DNA of 41,188 nucleotides from Streptomyces sp. SolWspMP-5a-2 (GCF_900091845.1 NZ_FMCI01000162.1:1-41188); one strand, 5' to 3'. Positions 17,034 to 26,690 are shown, numbered from the stretch's first letter. Numbers and translations: made by a program. The notes: generated from the letters alone by a model not told the origin.

Positions 17034-17475
17034 AGGAATGTCGGACCTCAGCCATGGCGACGATGCCGCCGCCGTGAATTCCCTCCGGTCAGCCGTGATG
17101 CGGCTGTCCCGTCGACTCAAGCACCAGCGGGTCGACGAGTCGCTCAGCCCCACCGAGATGTCGGTGCTCGGCACCCTCTCCACCTGCGGCAGCGCCACCC
17201 CCGGCGAGCTGGCCCGCAAGGAGCACGTGCAGCCGCCGTCGATGACCCGCATCGTCGCGCTGCTGGAGGCCAAGGGACTGGTCCGGCTCGAGCCGCACCC
17301 CGAGGACCGGCGCCAGAAGGTCGTCACCAAGACCGAACAGGCCGAGGCCATGCTCGAGGAGAGCCGCGCCAAGCGCAACGCGTTCCTCGCCAACCTGGTC
17401 GAGGGCCTGGACGAGGACGAGTGGGCGAAGATCCGCGCCGCCGCCCCCGTGCTGGAGAAGCTCGCACACCTGTAA
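17020..17475 (+). CDS. MarR-family transcriptional regulator
   Basis: About 151 residues with a winged helix-turn-helix: SLSPTEMSVLGTLSTCGSATPGELARKE (near residues 42-70), a recognition helix VQPPSMTRIVALLEAKGLV, then the wing with the family signature PHPEDRRQKVV near residue 96. MarR proteins are dimers that usually repress their own operon and are released by phenolic or xenobiotic ligands. The MFS gene follows after 25 bases, the classical MarR-efflux arrangement. The start could be the ATG at 17020 or the one at 17038; neither has well-placed Shine-Dalgarno spacing, and both lie near the inverted repeat. Confidence 0.9.
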   Translation: MSYAKGMSDLSHGDDAAAVNSLRSAVMRLSRRLKHQRVDESLSPTEMSVLGTLSTCGSATPGELARKEHVQPPSMTRIVALLEAKGLVRLEPHPEDRRQKVVTKTEQAEAMLEESRAKRNAFLANLVEGLDEDEWAKIRAAAPVLEKLAHL

Positions 17476-17500
17476 CCCAGCCCCCGAGGAGGCGACCCTT

Positions 17501-18859
17501 TTGAGTACGGGATCCGGAGCAGACTCCGCCCCCGCACCGGCCACCCACGACTCCCCGCCCGCCCCCGCGCGCCCGCGCGCGTCCTCCATGTTCAGCTCCC
17601 TGCGGATCAGGAACTACCGCCTGTTCTTCGCCGGCCAGGTCGTCTCCAACATCGGCACCTGGATGCAGCGCATCGCCCAGGACTGGCTGGTCCTGAGCCT
17701 CACCGGCTCCGCCACCGCCGTCGGCGTCACGACGGCCCTCCAGTTCCTGCCGATGCTCCTCTTCGGCCTCTACGGCGGTGTCCTCGTCGACCGGCTGCCC
17801 CGGCGCCCCACCCTGCTGTTCACCCAGTCCGCGATGGCCCTCACCGGCCTCGCGCTCGCCGCGCTCACCCTCAGCGGACACGTCCAGGTCTGGCACGTCT
17901 ACCTCGCCGCGTTCGCCGTCGGCCTCGCCACCGTCGTCGACAACCCGGCCCGGCAGTCCTTCGTCTCCGAGATGGTCGGCCCCGACCAGCTCCAGAACGC
18001 GGTCAGCCTCAACTCCGCCAACTTCCAGTCGGCCCGGCTCGTCGGACCCGCCGTCGCCGGACTGCTGATCACCGGCGTCGGCACCGGCTGGGCGTTCCTC
18101 CTCAACGGCCTCTCGTTCGTGGCGCCCATCACCGGCCTGCTGCTGATGCGCGCCCGCGACCTGCACGCCGTGCGGCGCACCCCCCGCGGCAAGGGCCAGC
18201 TCCGCGAGGGGCTGCGCTACGTCGCCGGGCGGCCCGACTTGATCTGGACGATCGTGCTCGTCGGGTTCATCGGCACCTTCGGCTTCAACTTCCCCGTCTA
18301 CCTGTCGGCCTTCGCGGACGACGTCTTCCACGCGGGCGCCGGCTCCTACAGCCTCTTCAACACGCTGATGGCGGTCGGCTCCCTGGTCGGCGCGCTGCTC
18401 GCGGCCCGGCGCGGCACGGCCAGGATGCGGGTCATGATCGCGGCGGCGCTGGCCTTCGGCGCCTTCGAGATCCTCGCCTCGGGAGCGCCGTCGCTGTGGC
18501 TGTTCGCGCTGCTGATGGCGCCGATCGGGATGTTCGGCATGACGGTCAACGTCACCGCGAACACCAGCATCCAGATGTCCACCGACCCCGCCATGCGCGG
18601 CCGGGTGCTGGCCCTCTACATGATGGTGTTCCTGGGCGGCTCCCCGGTGGGCGCCCCGATCGCGGGCTGGGTCACGGACGCGTACGGGGTCCGCGCGGGC
18701 CTCGCCGTCGGCGGTGTCATCTCGGCGGTGGCTGCGGTCGCCATCGGCGTGGTCCTCACCCGGGTCGGCAACCTCCGCCTCTCCGTCGGCTGGAACCGCG
18801 GCCACCCGCACGTCAGGTTCGTGCCGCGGACGGCCGACGAGCAGCTCGCGACGGCGTGA
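17501..18859 (+). CDS. MFS efflux transporter in marR operon
   Basis: The 452-residue product has a Pro/Ala-rich N-terminal tail of about 28 residues, then about 11-12 membrane segments. The GTWMQRIAQDWLVLSLTGSATAVG region near residues 52-75 and the VLVDRLPRRPTLLF loop near residue 95 are typical of the EntS/MFS_3 group of exporters. It starts at TTG with GAGGAGG 8 bases upstream. It is probably the exported-drug partner of the MarR regulator; the substrate is unknown. Confidence 0.9.
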   Translation: MSTGSGADSAPAPATHDSPPAPARPRASSMFSSLRIRNYRLFFAGQVVSNIGTWMQRIAQDWLVLSLTGSATAVGVTTALQFLPMLLFGLYGGVLVDRLPRRPTLLFTQSAMALTGLALAALTLSGHVQVWHVYLAAFAVGLATVVDNPARQSFVSEMVGPDQLQNAVSLNSANFQSARLVGPAVAGLLITGVGTGWAFLLNGLSFVAPITGLLLMRARDLHAVRRTPRGKGQLREGLRYVAGRPDLIWTIVLVGFIGTFGFNFPVYLSAFADDVFHAGAGSYSLFNTLMAVGSLVGALLAARRGTARMRVMIAAALAFGAFEILASGAPSLWLFALLMAPIGMFGMTVNVTANTSIQMSTDPAMRGRVLALYMMVFLGGSPVGAPIAGWVTDAYGVRAGLAVGGVISAVAAVAIGVVLTRVGNLRLSVGWNRGHPHVRFVPRTADEQLATA

Positions 18860-18924
18860 GCCCGCGCCCGGCCGCTCCCGGTCCGCCGGGGGTGGTCGGC
18901 GCGGGGCCGTCCGGCACGGGCGGC

Positions 18925-18940
18925 TAGGCTCGACCGCGTG
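18925..18940 (+). promoter_or_regulatory. Leaderless promoter of a small peptide gene
   Basis: TAGGCT at 18925-18930 lies 7 bases before the GTG at 18938, with no purine-rich ribosome site between. This is the -10 arrangement that places transcription start at the first codon. Confidence 0.55.
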
Positions 18941-19027
18941 GACCCGAAAACCCGGAACCGGATCATGGCCGGTGCGCTCGTGCTGATGTTCGTGGTGGTC
19001 GCGGTGGCGGCGGCGGTCGGCAGGTAG
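18938..19027 (+). CDS. 29-residue membrane peptide
   Basis: This GTG-started frame encodes 29 residues: a polar basic N terminus (MDPKTRNRIMAG) followed by one hydrophobic helix, residues 12-27, ending in GR. I recall near-identical short proteins in other Streptomyces at the end of conserved blocks, but no function. Support comes from the leaderless-type TAGGCT, strong GC3 codon use, and a perfect terminator-like palindrome 15 bases after the stop. It is the last gene of the ordered block before the accessory region. Confidence 0.68.
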   Translation: MDPKTRNRIMAGALVLMFVVVAVAAAVGR

Positions 19028-19042
19028 CCGACCACCACCACT

Positions 19043-19058
19043 GGCCGGGCGCCCGGCC
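19043..19058 (+). terminator. GC-rich palindrome after small peptide gene
   Basis: GGCCGGGCGCCCGGCC is a perfect 16-bp palindrome 15 bases after the stop of the 29-residue gene. Without a T-run it would act, if at all, as a Streptomyces-type hairpin terminator. Confidence 0.5.
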
Positions 19059-19070
19059 GCCGACCGGGAC

Positions 19071-19204
19071 CGTGCTTGTCGAGCAGGTCCTCGTAGGGCG
19101 AGCACCACCTTGTCGCGGCGGTCGCCGCCCTCGGCGGACCAGGTGCCGATGATGCTCTCGGTGCGGCCCTTCTTCTCGCCCCATCCTCACCCGTTGACGG
19201 TGTC
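19071..19204 (-). pseudogene. Aldo/keto reductase remnant
   Basis: Read on the minus strand, this piece encodes a DT-N fragment, an in-frame TGA, then GWGEKKGRTESIIGTWSAE and RRDKVVLA. It jumps in another frame to YEDLLDKHG. The same blocks occur in the intact aldo/keto reductase at 21095-22093, at about residues 51-87 and 261-269. So about 170 internal codons are deleted and the frame is broken. The remnant lies in the opposite orientation to the intact gene, with the integrase between them. Identity to the intact copy is high but not complete, so it looks like a decayed paralogue rather than a recent duplication. Confidence 0.75.
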
Positions 19205-19290
19205 CCAAGAGCGATTTTGCCGTCATGACCCCGACCGCATAGCGTGCTCGACCGTGCGCGAGACGTGATGCCGGGAAGGGGAGAACGAGC

Positions 19291-20940
19291 ATGGCGAGAG
19301 TTCTCGGTGTGGTCCGTCTGTCGAGGGTGTCGGACGAGACCACATCGCCGGAGCGTCAGCGTCGGTCCATCCAGCGATGGGCCGACCAGGAGGGGCATGT
19401 CGTCGTGGGGTGGGTCGAGGACATCGACGTGTCCGGTGGGGTGGAGCCGTGGAAGCGTCCGGAGTTCGGCAAGTGGCTGCCTTCGACCATCGGGAAGGAG
19501 GTCGGCGCGATCGAGCATCGGATCGCGCCGGAGGAGTCACGTGCCGACGAGTACGACATCCTCTGCGCTTCGAGGATCGACCGGCTCTCGCGGCGCGTGC
19601 TGCACGTGCACACCCTCCTGGAGTGGTGCGAGAAGAACGGCAAGGAGGTCGCGACCGTCGAGGACGGGATCGACCTCACCACGCAGATGGGGAAGCTCCT
19701 CCTCAGCCTGATCGCGTCCTTCGCCGAGGGTGAGCTCGAAGCCATCAAGGCACGTGCGAAGTCGTCCTACCACCACCTGGTGAAGGAGGGGCGCTGGCGC
19801 GGTGGCCGCACTCCGTACGGGTATCGCGAGGAGAAGCAGGAGGGCGGCGACGGGTGGACGCTGGTGCCGGACGACTACGGGACGGACACGGCCGGGACGC
19901 TCCACGAGATCGTTCGCCGGCTCATCGAGGGTGAATCGGCGAACAGCATCGCGCAGTCACTCAACGAGGACACGTCCAAGACCCCGACCTCCCTGGACGC
20001 TCAGATGATCCGGAGCGGCAAGCCCCCGAAGGGGAGCCGCTGGACCGCAGCGAACCTGTCCCAGGTCGTGCGCTCCCGCTCTGTCCTGGGGCAGATGGAA
20101 GTGACTGAGGAGGTCATGGTCGACGGCAGGAAGGTGAAGCGGACCCGAGTAGTCCAGGGCGCCGACGGCCAGCCTCTTCAGCGTGCGGAGCCCTTGATCA
20201 CGCAGGGTGAGTGGGAGTCGGCCAACAAGAAGCTGGACGAGAACACCAGCAGGCGCAACGGAAACCGCAGAGGCGGTTCGCCCCTGCTGCGGGTCGCGTT
20301 CTGCACCTGCGGGGAACCCGCGTATCTCGGTCCCGGTCGTAACTGGCCCTACTACCGCTGCGCCTCGCGGACCACCCACAAGCCGTGCCCGACCGGAAGC
20401 AAGAGCATTGCGGCGCACACGCTGGAGGACGCCGTGGAGGAGGCGTTTCTGCTTGCCGCCGGGGACGTCGAGATCGTCCGGAGGGTCTTCCGCCCGGGGG
20501 TGGACCACACGCGCGACATCGAGGAAACCAACCGTGCCCTGGCGGACCTGCGGGAGGACCGCGAGGCGGGCCTCTACTCCGGCGAGCTGGGCAGACAGGA
20601 GTACCGCGAGGCGTACAAGCGGCTGGAAGCGCGACGCGAGCAGCTCGTCGCCCAGCCCACACGACCTGACGCCTGGGAGGAGATCCCGACCGGAGAGACC
20701 TACCGGGAGCGGTGGAGCAAGCTGGCGACTCGGCACGAGAAGGGCAAGGAGCTCCGTGCCGCAGGGGTCAAGGCCATCGTCCATGCCGAGTCGGTGCGGG
20801 GGACGACGGCCGCGCAGGCTAAGTCCGTGGACGGTCATGATGGCATGGGGCAGCACCCTGTCGGACGGGTTCAGGTTCTGATCCCGTCGGACCTCAAGCA
20901 GCGCGTACGCAACATCGCGGCGGTTCGCAGTGAGGACTGA
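19291..20940 (+). CDS. Large serine recombinase (phage-type integrase)
   Basis: The 549-residue protein has the serine-recombinase catalytic domain in residues 1-165: VVRLSRVSDETTSPERQ gives nucleophile Ser11 with Arg9, and SRIDRLSRR follows near residue 95. Helix E (ASFAEGELEAIKARAK) leads into a recombinase domain with GRTPYGYREE near residue 173. A zinc ribbon with four cysteines (FCTCGEP, YYRCA, PCPTG) lies near residues 345-370, then a coiled-coil region near residues 400-455. This is the phage and ICE integrase type that joins attP to attB. The ATG has GGGGAGAA upstream. No other phage gene is nearby, so it seems to be a remnant or a minimal element. Confidence 0.93.
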   Translation: MARVLGVVRLSRVSDETTSPERQRRSIQRWADQEGHVVVGWVEDIDVSGGVEPWKRPEFGKWLPSTIGKEVGAIEHRIAPEESRADEYDILCASRIDRLSRRVLHVHTLLEWCEKNGKEVATVEDGIDLTTQMGKLLLSLIASFAEGELEAIKARAKSSYHHLVKEGRWRGGRTPYGYREEKQEGGDGWTLVPDDYGTDTAGTLHEIVRRLIEGESANSIAQSLNEDTSKTPTSLDAQMIRSGKPPKGSRWTAANLSQVVRSRSVLGQMEVTEEVMVDGRKVKRTRVVQGADGQPLQRAEPLITQGEWESANKKLDENTSRRNGNRRGGSPLLRVAFCTCGEPAYLGPGRNWPYYRCASRTTHKPCPTGSKSIAAHTLEDAVEEAFLLAAGDVEIVRRVFRPGVDHTRDIEETNRALADLREDREAGLYSGELGRQEYREAYKRLEARREQLVAQPTRPDAWEEIPTGETYRERWSKLATRHEKGKELRAAGVKAIVHAESVRGTTAAQAKSVDGHDGMGQHPVGRVQVLIPSDLKQRVRNIAAVRSED

Positions 20941-20975
20941 CGAAGCCGAAGTGCGGGAGGAACCGGGAGGGCCCC

Positions 20976-21059
20976 GAGCGCAGCCTCGTCAAGGAGCGCT
21001 TCCGCGCCGGGCTGGACGCGGCCAGGACACAGGGGCGTACGGGTACCCGCCGCCCGCCT
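20976..21059 (+). pseudogene. Resolvase/invertase C-terminal scar
   Basis: In one frame this stretch reads ERSLVKERFRAGLDAARTQG then RTGTRRPP, which matches the end of the catalytic domain and the linker of small serine resolvases (Tn3/Hin type; the usual form is ER-L-I-x-ERxRAGLxAAxxxGRxGGRPP). There is no start and no N-terminal catalytic part, and the frame continues only into the next gene's leader. It is a fragment of a second recombinase, distinct from the integrase just upstream. Confidence 0.62.
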
Positions 21060-21094
21060 GACGTCTTGCGTGGAGTGGACTCGAAGGGGTTCGC

Positions 21095-22093
21095 TTGGCG
21101 TTCATGGAATACACGCAGCTGGGACGTACCGGACTCAAGGTCAGCCGCATCGTGCTCGGCACGATGAACTTCGGGCCTCAGACGGATGAAGCCACCAGCC
21201 ACGCCATCATGGATGCGGCGCTCGATGCGGGGCTGAACTTCGTTGACACCGCAAATGTGTACGGGTGGGGCGAGAACAAGGGGCGCACCGAGGAGATCGT
21301 CGGTACCTGGTTCGCCAAGGGCGGCGGGCGTCGGGACAAGACGGTCCTGGCCACCAAGGTCTACGGGAACATGGGCGCCGACGGACCGGCCTGGCCCAAC
21401 CATGACCGGCTCAGCGCCGTGAACATCCGCCGCGCCGTGGATGCTTCCCTCAAGCGGCTCCAGACCGACTACATCGACGTCTACCAGTTCCATCACATCG
21501 ACCGGTCGACGCCGTTCGAGGAGATCTGGCAGGCGATCGGCGTCCTGATCCAGCAAGGAAAGATCCTGTACGCCGGTTCCTCGAACTTCCCCGGTTACAA
21601 GATCGCCCAGGCGAACGAGATCGCGAGGACGCACGGTCGGGTCGGGCTCGTCAGTGAGCAGTGCCTGTACAACCTCGCTGAGCGCCGCGCCGAGATGGAG
21701 GTCATCCCGGCCGCGCAGGACTACGGACTCGGCGTGATCCCGTGGTCGCCGCTGCACGGCGGGCTGCTCGGCGGAGTCCTCAAGAAGGAGGCCACGGAGG
21801 GGCGCCGGACGAGCGGACGGGCCGCCGACGCCCTCAAGGACACCCGCACGCGCGAGCAGATCCAGGCATACGAGGACCTGCTCGACAAGCACGGCATCGA
21901 ACCGGGCGAGGCCGCCCTGGCCTGGCTGCTCACCCGTCCCGGCGTGACGGGACCGATCGTCGGCCCGCGCACGCAGGAGCAGCTCGACTCGGCGCTGCGC
22001 GCCCTCGACCTGGACCTGGACGCGGAGCTTCTCGCGGCTCTCGACGAGATCTTCCCGGGGCCGGGACCGTCCCCCGAAGCCTTCGCATGGTGA
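21095..22093 (+). CDS. Aldo/keto reductase
   Basis: A 332-residue NADPH-dependent oxidoreductase with the (beta/alpha)8 AKR fold. The catalytic tetrad is visible: Asp51 and Tyr56 in FVDTANVYGWG, Lys88 in VLATKVYG, and His133 in VYQFHHID. The cofactor end has GPIVGPRTQEQLDSAL near residue 290. It would reduce aldehydes or ketones, but the substrate is unknown. AAGGGG lies 5 bases before the TTG at 21095; the ATG at 21104 is the alternative and would remove three residues. It is probably a single-gene unit. A decayed copy of part of this gene lies at 19071-19204 on the other strand. Confidence 0.92.
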   Translation: MAFMEYTQLGRTGLKVSRIVLGTMNFGPQTDEATSHAIMDAALDAGLNFVDTANVYGWGENKGRTEEIVGTWFAKGGGRRDKTVLATKVYGNMGADGPAWPNHDRLSAVNIRRAVDASLKRLQTDYIDVYQFHHIDRSTPFEEIWQAIGVLIQQGKILYAGSSNFPGYKIAQANEIARTHGRVGLVSEQCLYNLAERRAEMEVIPAAQDYGLGVIPWSPLHGGLLGGVLKKEATEGRRTSGRAADALKDTRTREQIQAYEDLLDKHGIEPGEAALAWLLTRPGVTGPIVGPRTQEQLDSALRALDLDLDAELLAALDEIFPGPGPSPEAFAW

Positions 22094-22177
22094 GGTAACG
22101 AGAATCCGCAGGTGGACCCCTGCCTCCTGCTCTGCGTCCAGGGTGGTTGGGGGAAGTCGGCGCTCAGGCCGCTCGGG

Positions 22178-22855
22178 TCACTCCCCGTCGTACGCGTCCC
22201 CCACGCCCCACCCCTGGTGCAGGGCGTCCGCGAACGCCTCCGCGATGCGGTGCTCGCCCGAGGGGCTGGGGTGGGTGCCGTCGTAGGTGTCCCGGTGGAT
22301 GTCGTACGACGGCGGCAGCGACGCCAGCAGCAGCGGTGAGCGCGGCTCGTCCAGGTCGGCGACGGCCTTCGCGAGCAGCTCGTTGAAGAGGGCGACCTCG
22401 GTGGCGAACGACTCGTCCGCCGCGCACCTGATGTTCGGTATCACCGGCAGCACCACCATCCTGATCCGCGGCGCGGCCGCGCGGGCCCCGGCGACGAACG
22501 CGCGCGCGTTCTCGGCCGTCTGCCGGGCGTCGGTGTAGAAGCCGAGGTCGATCAGGCCGAGGGCGACCAGCAGCACGTCGGCGCGGGTCCCGCGGACGGC
22601 GTCGCCGATCAGCGGGGCCATGTGCGCCCACCCCTCGCCCCAGCCGGCCAGGTGACTGCGGGGGAAGTCGGGATCGGCGTAGTCGTACGAGGTCGGCGCG
22701 TCGGCCGACTTGTCGTAGAGCGTCTCGCGCGGGCCGACGAGGGTGAAGGGGCCGCCGTGCGTCGCGCACAGGTGCTGCCACATCCGGTACCGCCAGGTGT
22801 GGTCACCGGCGCTTCCGATCGTCATGGAGTCACCGACGGGCATGAACCTGAGCAT
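22178..22855 (-). CDS. SGNH/GDSL hydrolase
   Basis: The 225-residue protein carries the GDS block, MPVGDSMTIG, with nucleophile Ser10. A Gly and Asn-type oxyanion region appears in VALGLIDLGF near residue 100, where the usual Asn is replaced. The closing DGTHPSPSGEHR holds the catalytic Asp and His near residue 200. It is probably an esterase or acyl hydrolase acting on carbohydrate esters or lipids. No signal peptide is visible, so it would be cytoplasmic. The ATG is at 22855; the frame is open upstream but without a ribosome site. It is divergent from the propeller-like protein gene, sharing about 166 bases. Confidence 0.87.
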   Translation of the reverse strand: MLRFMPVGDSMTIGSAGDHTWRYRMWQHLCATHGGPFTLVGPRETLYDKSADAPTSYDYADPDFPRSHLAGWGEGWAHMAPLIGDAVRGTRADVLLVALGLIDLGFYTDARQTAENARAFVAGARAAAPRIRMVVLPVIPNIRCAADESFATEVALFNELLAKAVADLDEPRSPLLLASLPPSYDIHRDTYDGTHPSPSGEHRIAEAFADALHQGWGVGDAYDGE

Positions 22856-23021
22856 CCGCTCATGATGAACGATCGGGGGCCGCGGTGGAGTGTGAGGCCC
22901 GACACCCGCACGGGGACGGACCGGGAGGAACCGCCCGCACGGCGCCGGGCCGAACGCGCGGCGGCCCCCGCCGGGGCGGACGGCGGCCGTGGGCGATCCC
23001 CGGCAGTGGCAGGCTTGGCCC

Positions 23022-24011
23022 ATGCGCCGACCGTTCGCCGTACTCGCCGTGCTCGCCGCCCTGGCCGGTTCCCTGACCGCCGTCTCCGCGACCCCGGCGT
23101 CGGCCGACGGCGACGGCGGATTCACCATCAAGGACCCCCGCGTCACCGAGTCCAGCGGACTGGCCGCCTCCCGGCTCCACCCCGGCGTCTACTGGACCCA
23201 CAACGACAGCGGCGACGGCCCGTACCTGTACGCCGTCGACGGCCGCACCGGCGAGACGGTGGCCCGGGTCACCCTCAGCGGCATCGGCTCCCCGCGCGAC
23301 GTCGAGGCGATCTCGATCGGGCCCGACGACCAGATCTGGGTCGGCGACATCGGCGACAACCTCGGCGGCACCTGGCCCTACGTGTGGATCTACCGGCTGC
23401 CCGAGCCGAAGACGCTGAAGGACCAGACGGTCCGGGCCACCCAGTACGTCGTCACCTACGAGGACGAGCCGCGCAACGCCGAGTCCATGGTCGTCGACCC
23501 GAAGACCGGCCGCGTCTACATCATCGACAAGGACGAGGACGGCGGTCACCTCTACCAGGGCCCGGCCACCCTCTCCCCGACCGGCAGGAACGTCTTCCGG
23601 CCCATCGCCCCGGTCGACCTCTGGGCGACCGACGCGGCGCTCTCCCCTGACGGCCGACAGCTCGCCGTGCGCGGCTACTTCGGCGGCGTCTGGTACGACT
23701 GGAACGGCGGCCGGATCAAGCGCGGCGGGCGGCTCGACGTCCCGCTCCAGCGGCAGGGCGAGTCGGTGACGTACTCCGTCGACGGCACCGAGCTCCTCTT
23801 CGGCAGCGAGGGCGAGGACAGCCCGGTCGAGGTCCGTGACGCGCCGGGTTCCGTGAGCAGTTCGAAGTCCCCTTCCGCGAGCGGGGGTTCCCAGGGGGCA
23901 GGGGGCAACGGGGCCGGTGGCGCGGGAGAGTTCAAGGTGGGCGGGCTGATCGCGGTGGCGGCCGTGGTGGCCGCGTTCCTCGGGCTGCGCCGCCGCGCGC
24001 GCCGCACGTGA
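23022..24011 (+). CDS. Membrane-anchored beta-propeller-like secreted protein
   Basis: The 329-residue protein has an N-terminal signal peptide (MRRPFAVLAVLAALAG, ending ASA near residue 27). A region of about 230 residues follows with repeated short beta motifs such as PYLYAVDGRTGE, IWVGDIGDN, MVVDPKTGRVYIID and AALSPDGRQLAV, like a beta-propeller. A Ser/Gly-rich linker precedes one C-terminal hydrophobic helix (residues 295-320) ending in RRRARRT. The topology suggests an outward-facing domain held by a C-terminal anchor; no LPxTG sortase site is seen. CAGGCT lies 6 bases before the ATG, suggesting a leaderless start. Function unknown. Confidence 0.85.
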   Translation: MRRPFAVLAVLAALAGSLTAVSATPASADGDGGFTIKDPRVTESSGLAASRLHPGVYWTHNDSGDGPYLYAVDGRTGETVARVTLSGIGSPRDVEAISIGPDDQIWVGDIGDNLGGTWPYVWIYRLPEPKTLKDQTVRATQYVVTYEDEPRNAESMVVDPKTGRVYIIDKDEDGGHLYQGPATLSPTGRNVFRPIAPVDLWATDAALSPDGRQLAVRGYFGGVWYDWNGGRIKRGGRLDVPLQRQGESVTYSVDGTELLFGSEGEDSPVEVRDAPGSVSSSKSPSASGGSQGAGGNGAGGAGEFKVGGLIAVAAVVAAFLGLRRRARRT

Positions 24012-24040
24012 CGCCGTAGTCCTTGACGTGTCCCTGATAG

Positions 24041-25696
<1,656 letters not shown>

Positions 25697-25725
25697 GAAC
25701 GGGGGCGGCGGAGGGTCGCCGCCGT

Positions 25726-25760
25726 GGCCGGGCGCCGGGTGCCGTGACCGGTGCCCGGCC
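25726..25760 (+). terminator. Hairpin after cellulase gene
   Basis: GGCCGGGC (25726-25733) and GCCCGGCC (25753-25760) are perfectly complementary, 30 bases after the cellulase stop. A smaller stem GGCGGCG/CGCCGCC (25704-25723) lies between. Together they could stop transcripts before the convergent TetR-type gene. Confidence 0.5.
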
Positions 25761-25816
25761 GCTCCGTGTCCCCTCGCCTTCCGGCCCGCCCCGGCCCGCC
25801 CCGGCCCGTTCCCGGG

Positions 25817-26662
25817 TCAGCCGAGGATGCGGCGGACGCCGTCCTCGAAGCGGTCGGGGAAGGTCTCCCGGGTGAGGGCGGCGCGGGCGGCGAACAGTGC
25901 GGGGTAGCGGCCGCTGGACACGGCCTCGGCCAGCCGGGCGGGGTCCGCGTCGGCCTGCGCCTGCTCCTCCTGGGTGAGGCCGAGGGTGAAGTAGATCAGG
26001 GCGAAACAGGTGCGCGCCGCGGTCTCCACCGAGCCCGTGTGCTCGGTGAGGGCGCCGATGACCGAGTCGGCGAACCGCAGGGTGTGCGGTTCGGCCGCGT
26101 ACGTCCCGGTGACCAGGGCGGCGCCGTCCCGGTGGGCGAGGAGGGAGCGCCGGTAGCGGCGGATCAGCTCCCGCGCACGCTCGGCCGGGTCCTCGGGCAG
26201 GTCGTCGTAGGCGATGGTGGCGGCGACGCCGTCGGCCATCAGCTCCAGGAGCCGCCGCTTCGTCTTGACGTGCCACAGCACGGTGTTCATGCGCACGCCC
26301 AGCCGGTCCGCGACGGCCCGCGTGGTGACCGTCTCCAGCCCCTCCTCGTCGAGCAGCCGCAGCGCGGCGCCGACGACGGCGGCGGGGGTGAGGCGGGTGC
26401 GGGGGGTACGGGGGGTACGAGAAGCCGGGGTGGCGGGGGTGTCGGGTCCATCGGGTGCGGTGGGTGCGGTGGGTGCGGTGGGTGCGGTGGGTGCGGCGAG
26501 TGTGCCAGGCGTGCTGGGTGACACGGGTGCGCCAGGGGCGGCGGGTGAAGCGGGTGTGTCAGGTGTGCTGGGTGACACGGGTGCGCCAGGTGCGCCGGGT
26601 GCGCCGGGTGCGGTGGGTGCGGCGGGGGCGCGGTCGCGGGGTGGGACTTGCTCATTGGTCAT
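25817..26662 (-). CDS. TetR-family repressor with repetitive N-terminal extension
   Basis: The 281-residue protein has a TetR HTH at about residues 91-140 (RLTPAAVVGAALRLLDEEG, then TTRAVADRLGVRMNTVLWHVKTKRRL). A TetR_C-like ligand domain follows, with RYRRSLLAHRDGAALVTG near residue 170. Before the HTH lies an 85-residue Ala/Pro/Gly/Thr/Ser extension built from short repeats, unusual for this family. TetR proteins dimerise on palindromes and release on ligand binding. Two matching palindromes lie between this gene and the divergent monooxygenase gene; one covers the start codon here, consistent with autoregulation. The ATG at 26662 is the only start that fits. Confidence 0.9.
   Translation of the reverse strand: MTNEQVPPRDRAPAAPTAPGAPGAPGAPVSPSTPDTPASPAAPGAPVSPSTPGTLAAPTAPTAPTAPTAPDGPDTPATPASRTPRTPRTRLTPAAVVGAALRLLDEEGLETVTTRAVADRLGVRMNTVLWHVKTKRRLLELMADGVAATIAYDDLPEDPAERARELIRRYRRSLLAHRDGAALVTGTYAAEPHTLRFADSVIGALTEHTGSVETAARTCFALIYFTLGLTQEEQAQADADPARLAEAVSSGRYPALFAARAALTRETFPDRFEDGVRRILG
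26455..26640 (-). repeat. Tandem repeats coding for TetR extension
   Basis: On the plus strand, GGTGCGGTG-type 9-bp units repeat from about 26455 to 26495. A larger duplicated block containing GTGCTGGGTGACACGGGTGC occurs near 26510-26530 and again near 26567-26587. They encode the Pro/Ala/Thr-rich N-terminal tail. Unit lengths are multiples of three, so copy changes would keep the frame. Confidence 0.65.
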
Positions 26663-26669
26663 TGACCTA
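26655..26669. promoter_or_regulatory. TetR operator 1 (over repressor start)
   Basis: TTGGTCATTGACCTA contains the palindrome GGTCA-T-TGACC (26657-26667) and resembles operator 2. Its centre is the start codon of the TetR-type gene, so binding would block its own transcription. Confidence 0.65.
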
Positions 26670-26690
26670 CTTTACTGCTGTCCTCAGTAA

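Noticed and set aside
19071..21896. The shared reductase segments as attL/attR of an integrated element
   Set aside because: Integration would give direct repeats at the ends. These copies are inverted, diverged and contain an internal deletion, so they are gene remnants, not att sites.
22094..22177. A short gene between the aldo/keto reductase and the SGNH hydrolase gene
   Set aside because: The gap is only 84 bases and the small plus-strand frames there (for example from 22112) run antisense into the hydrolase gene.
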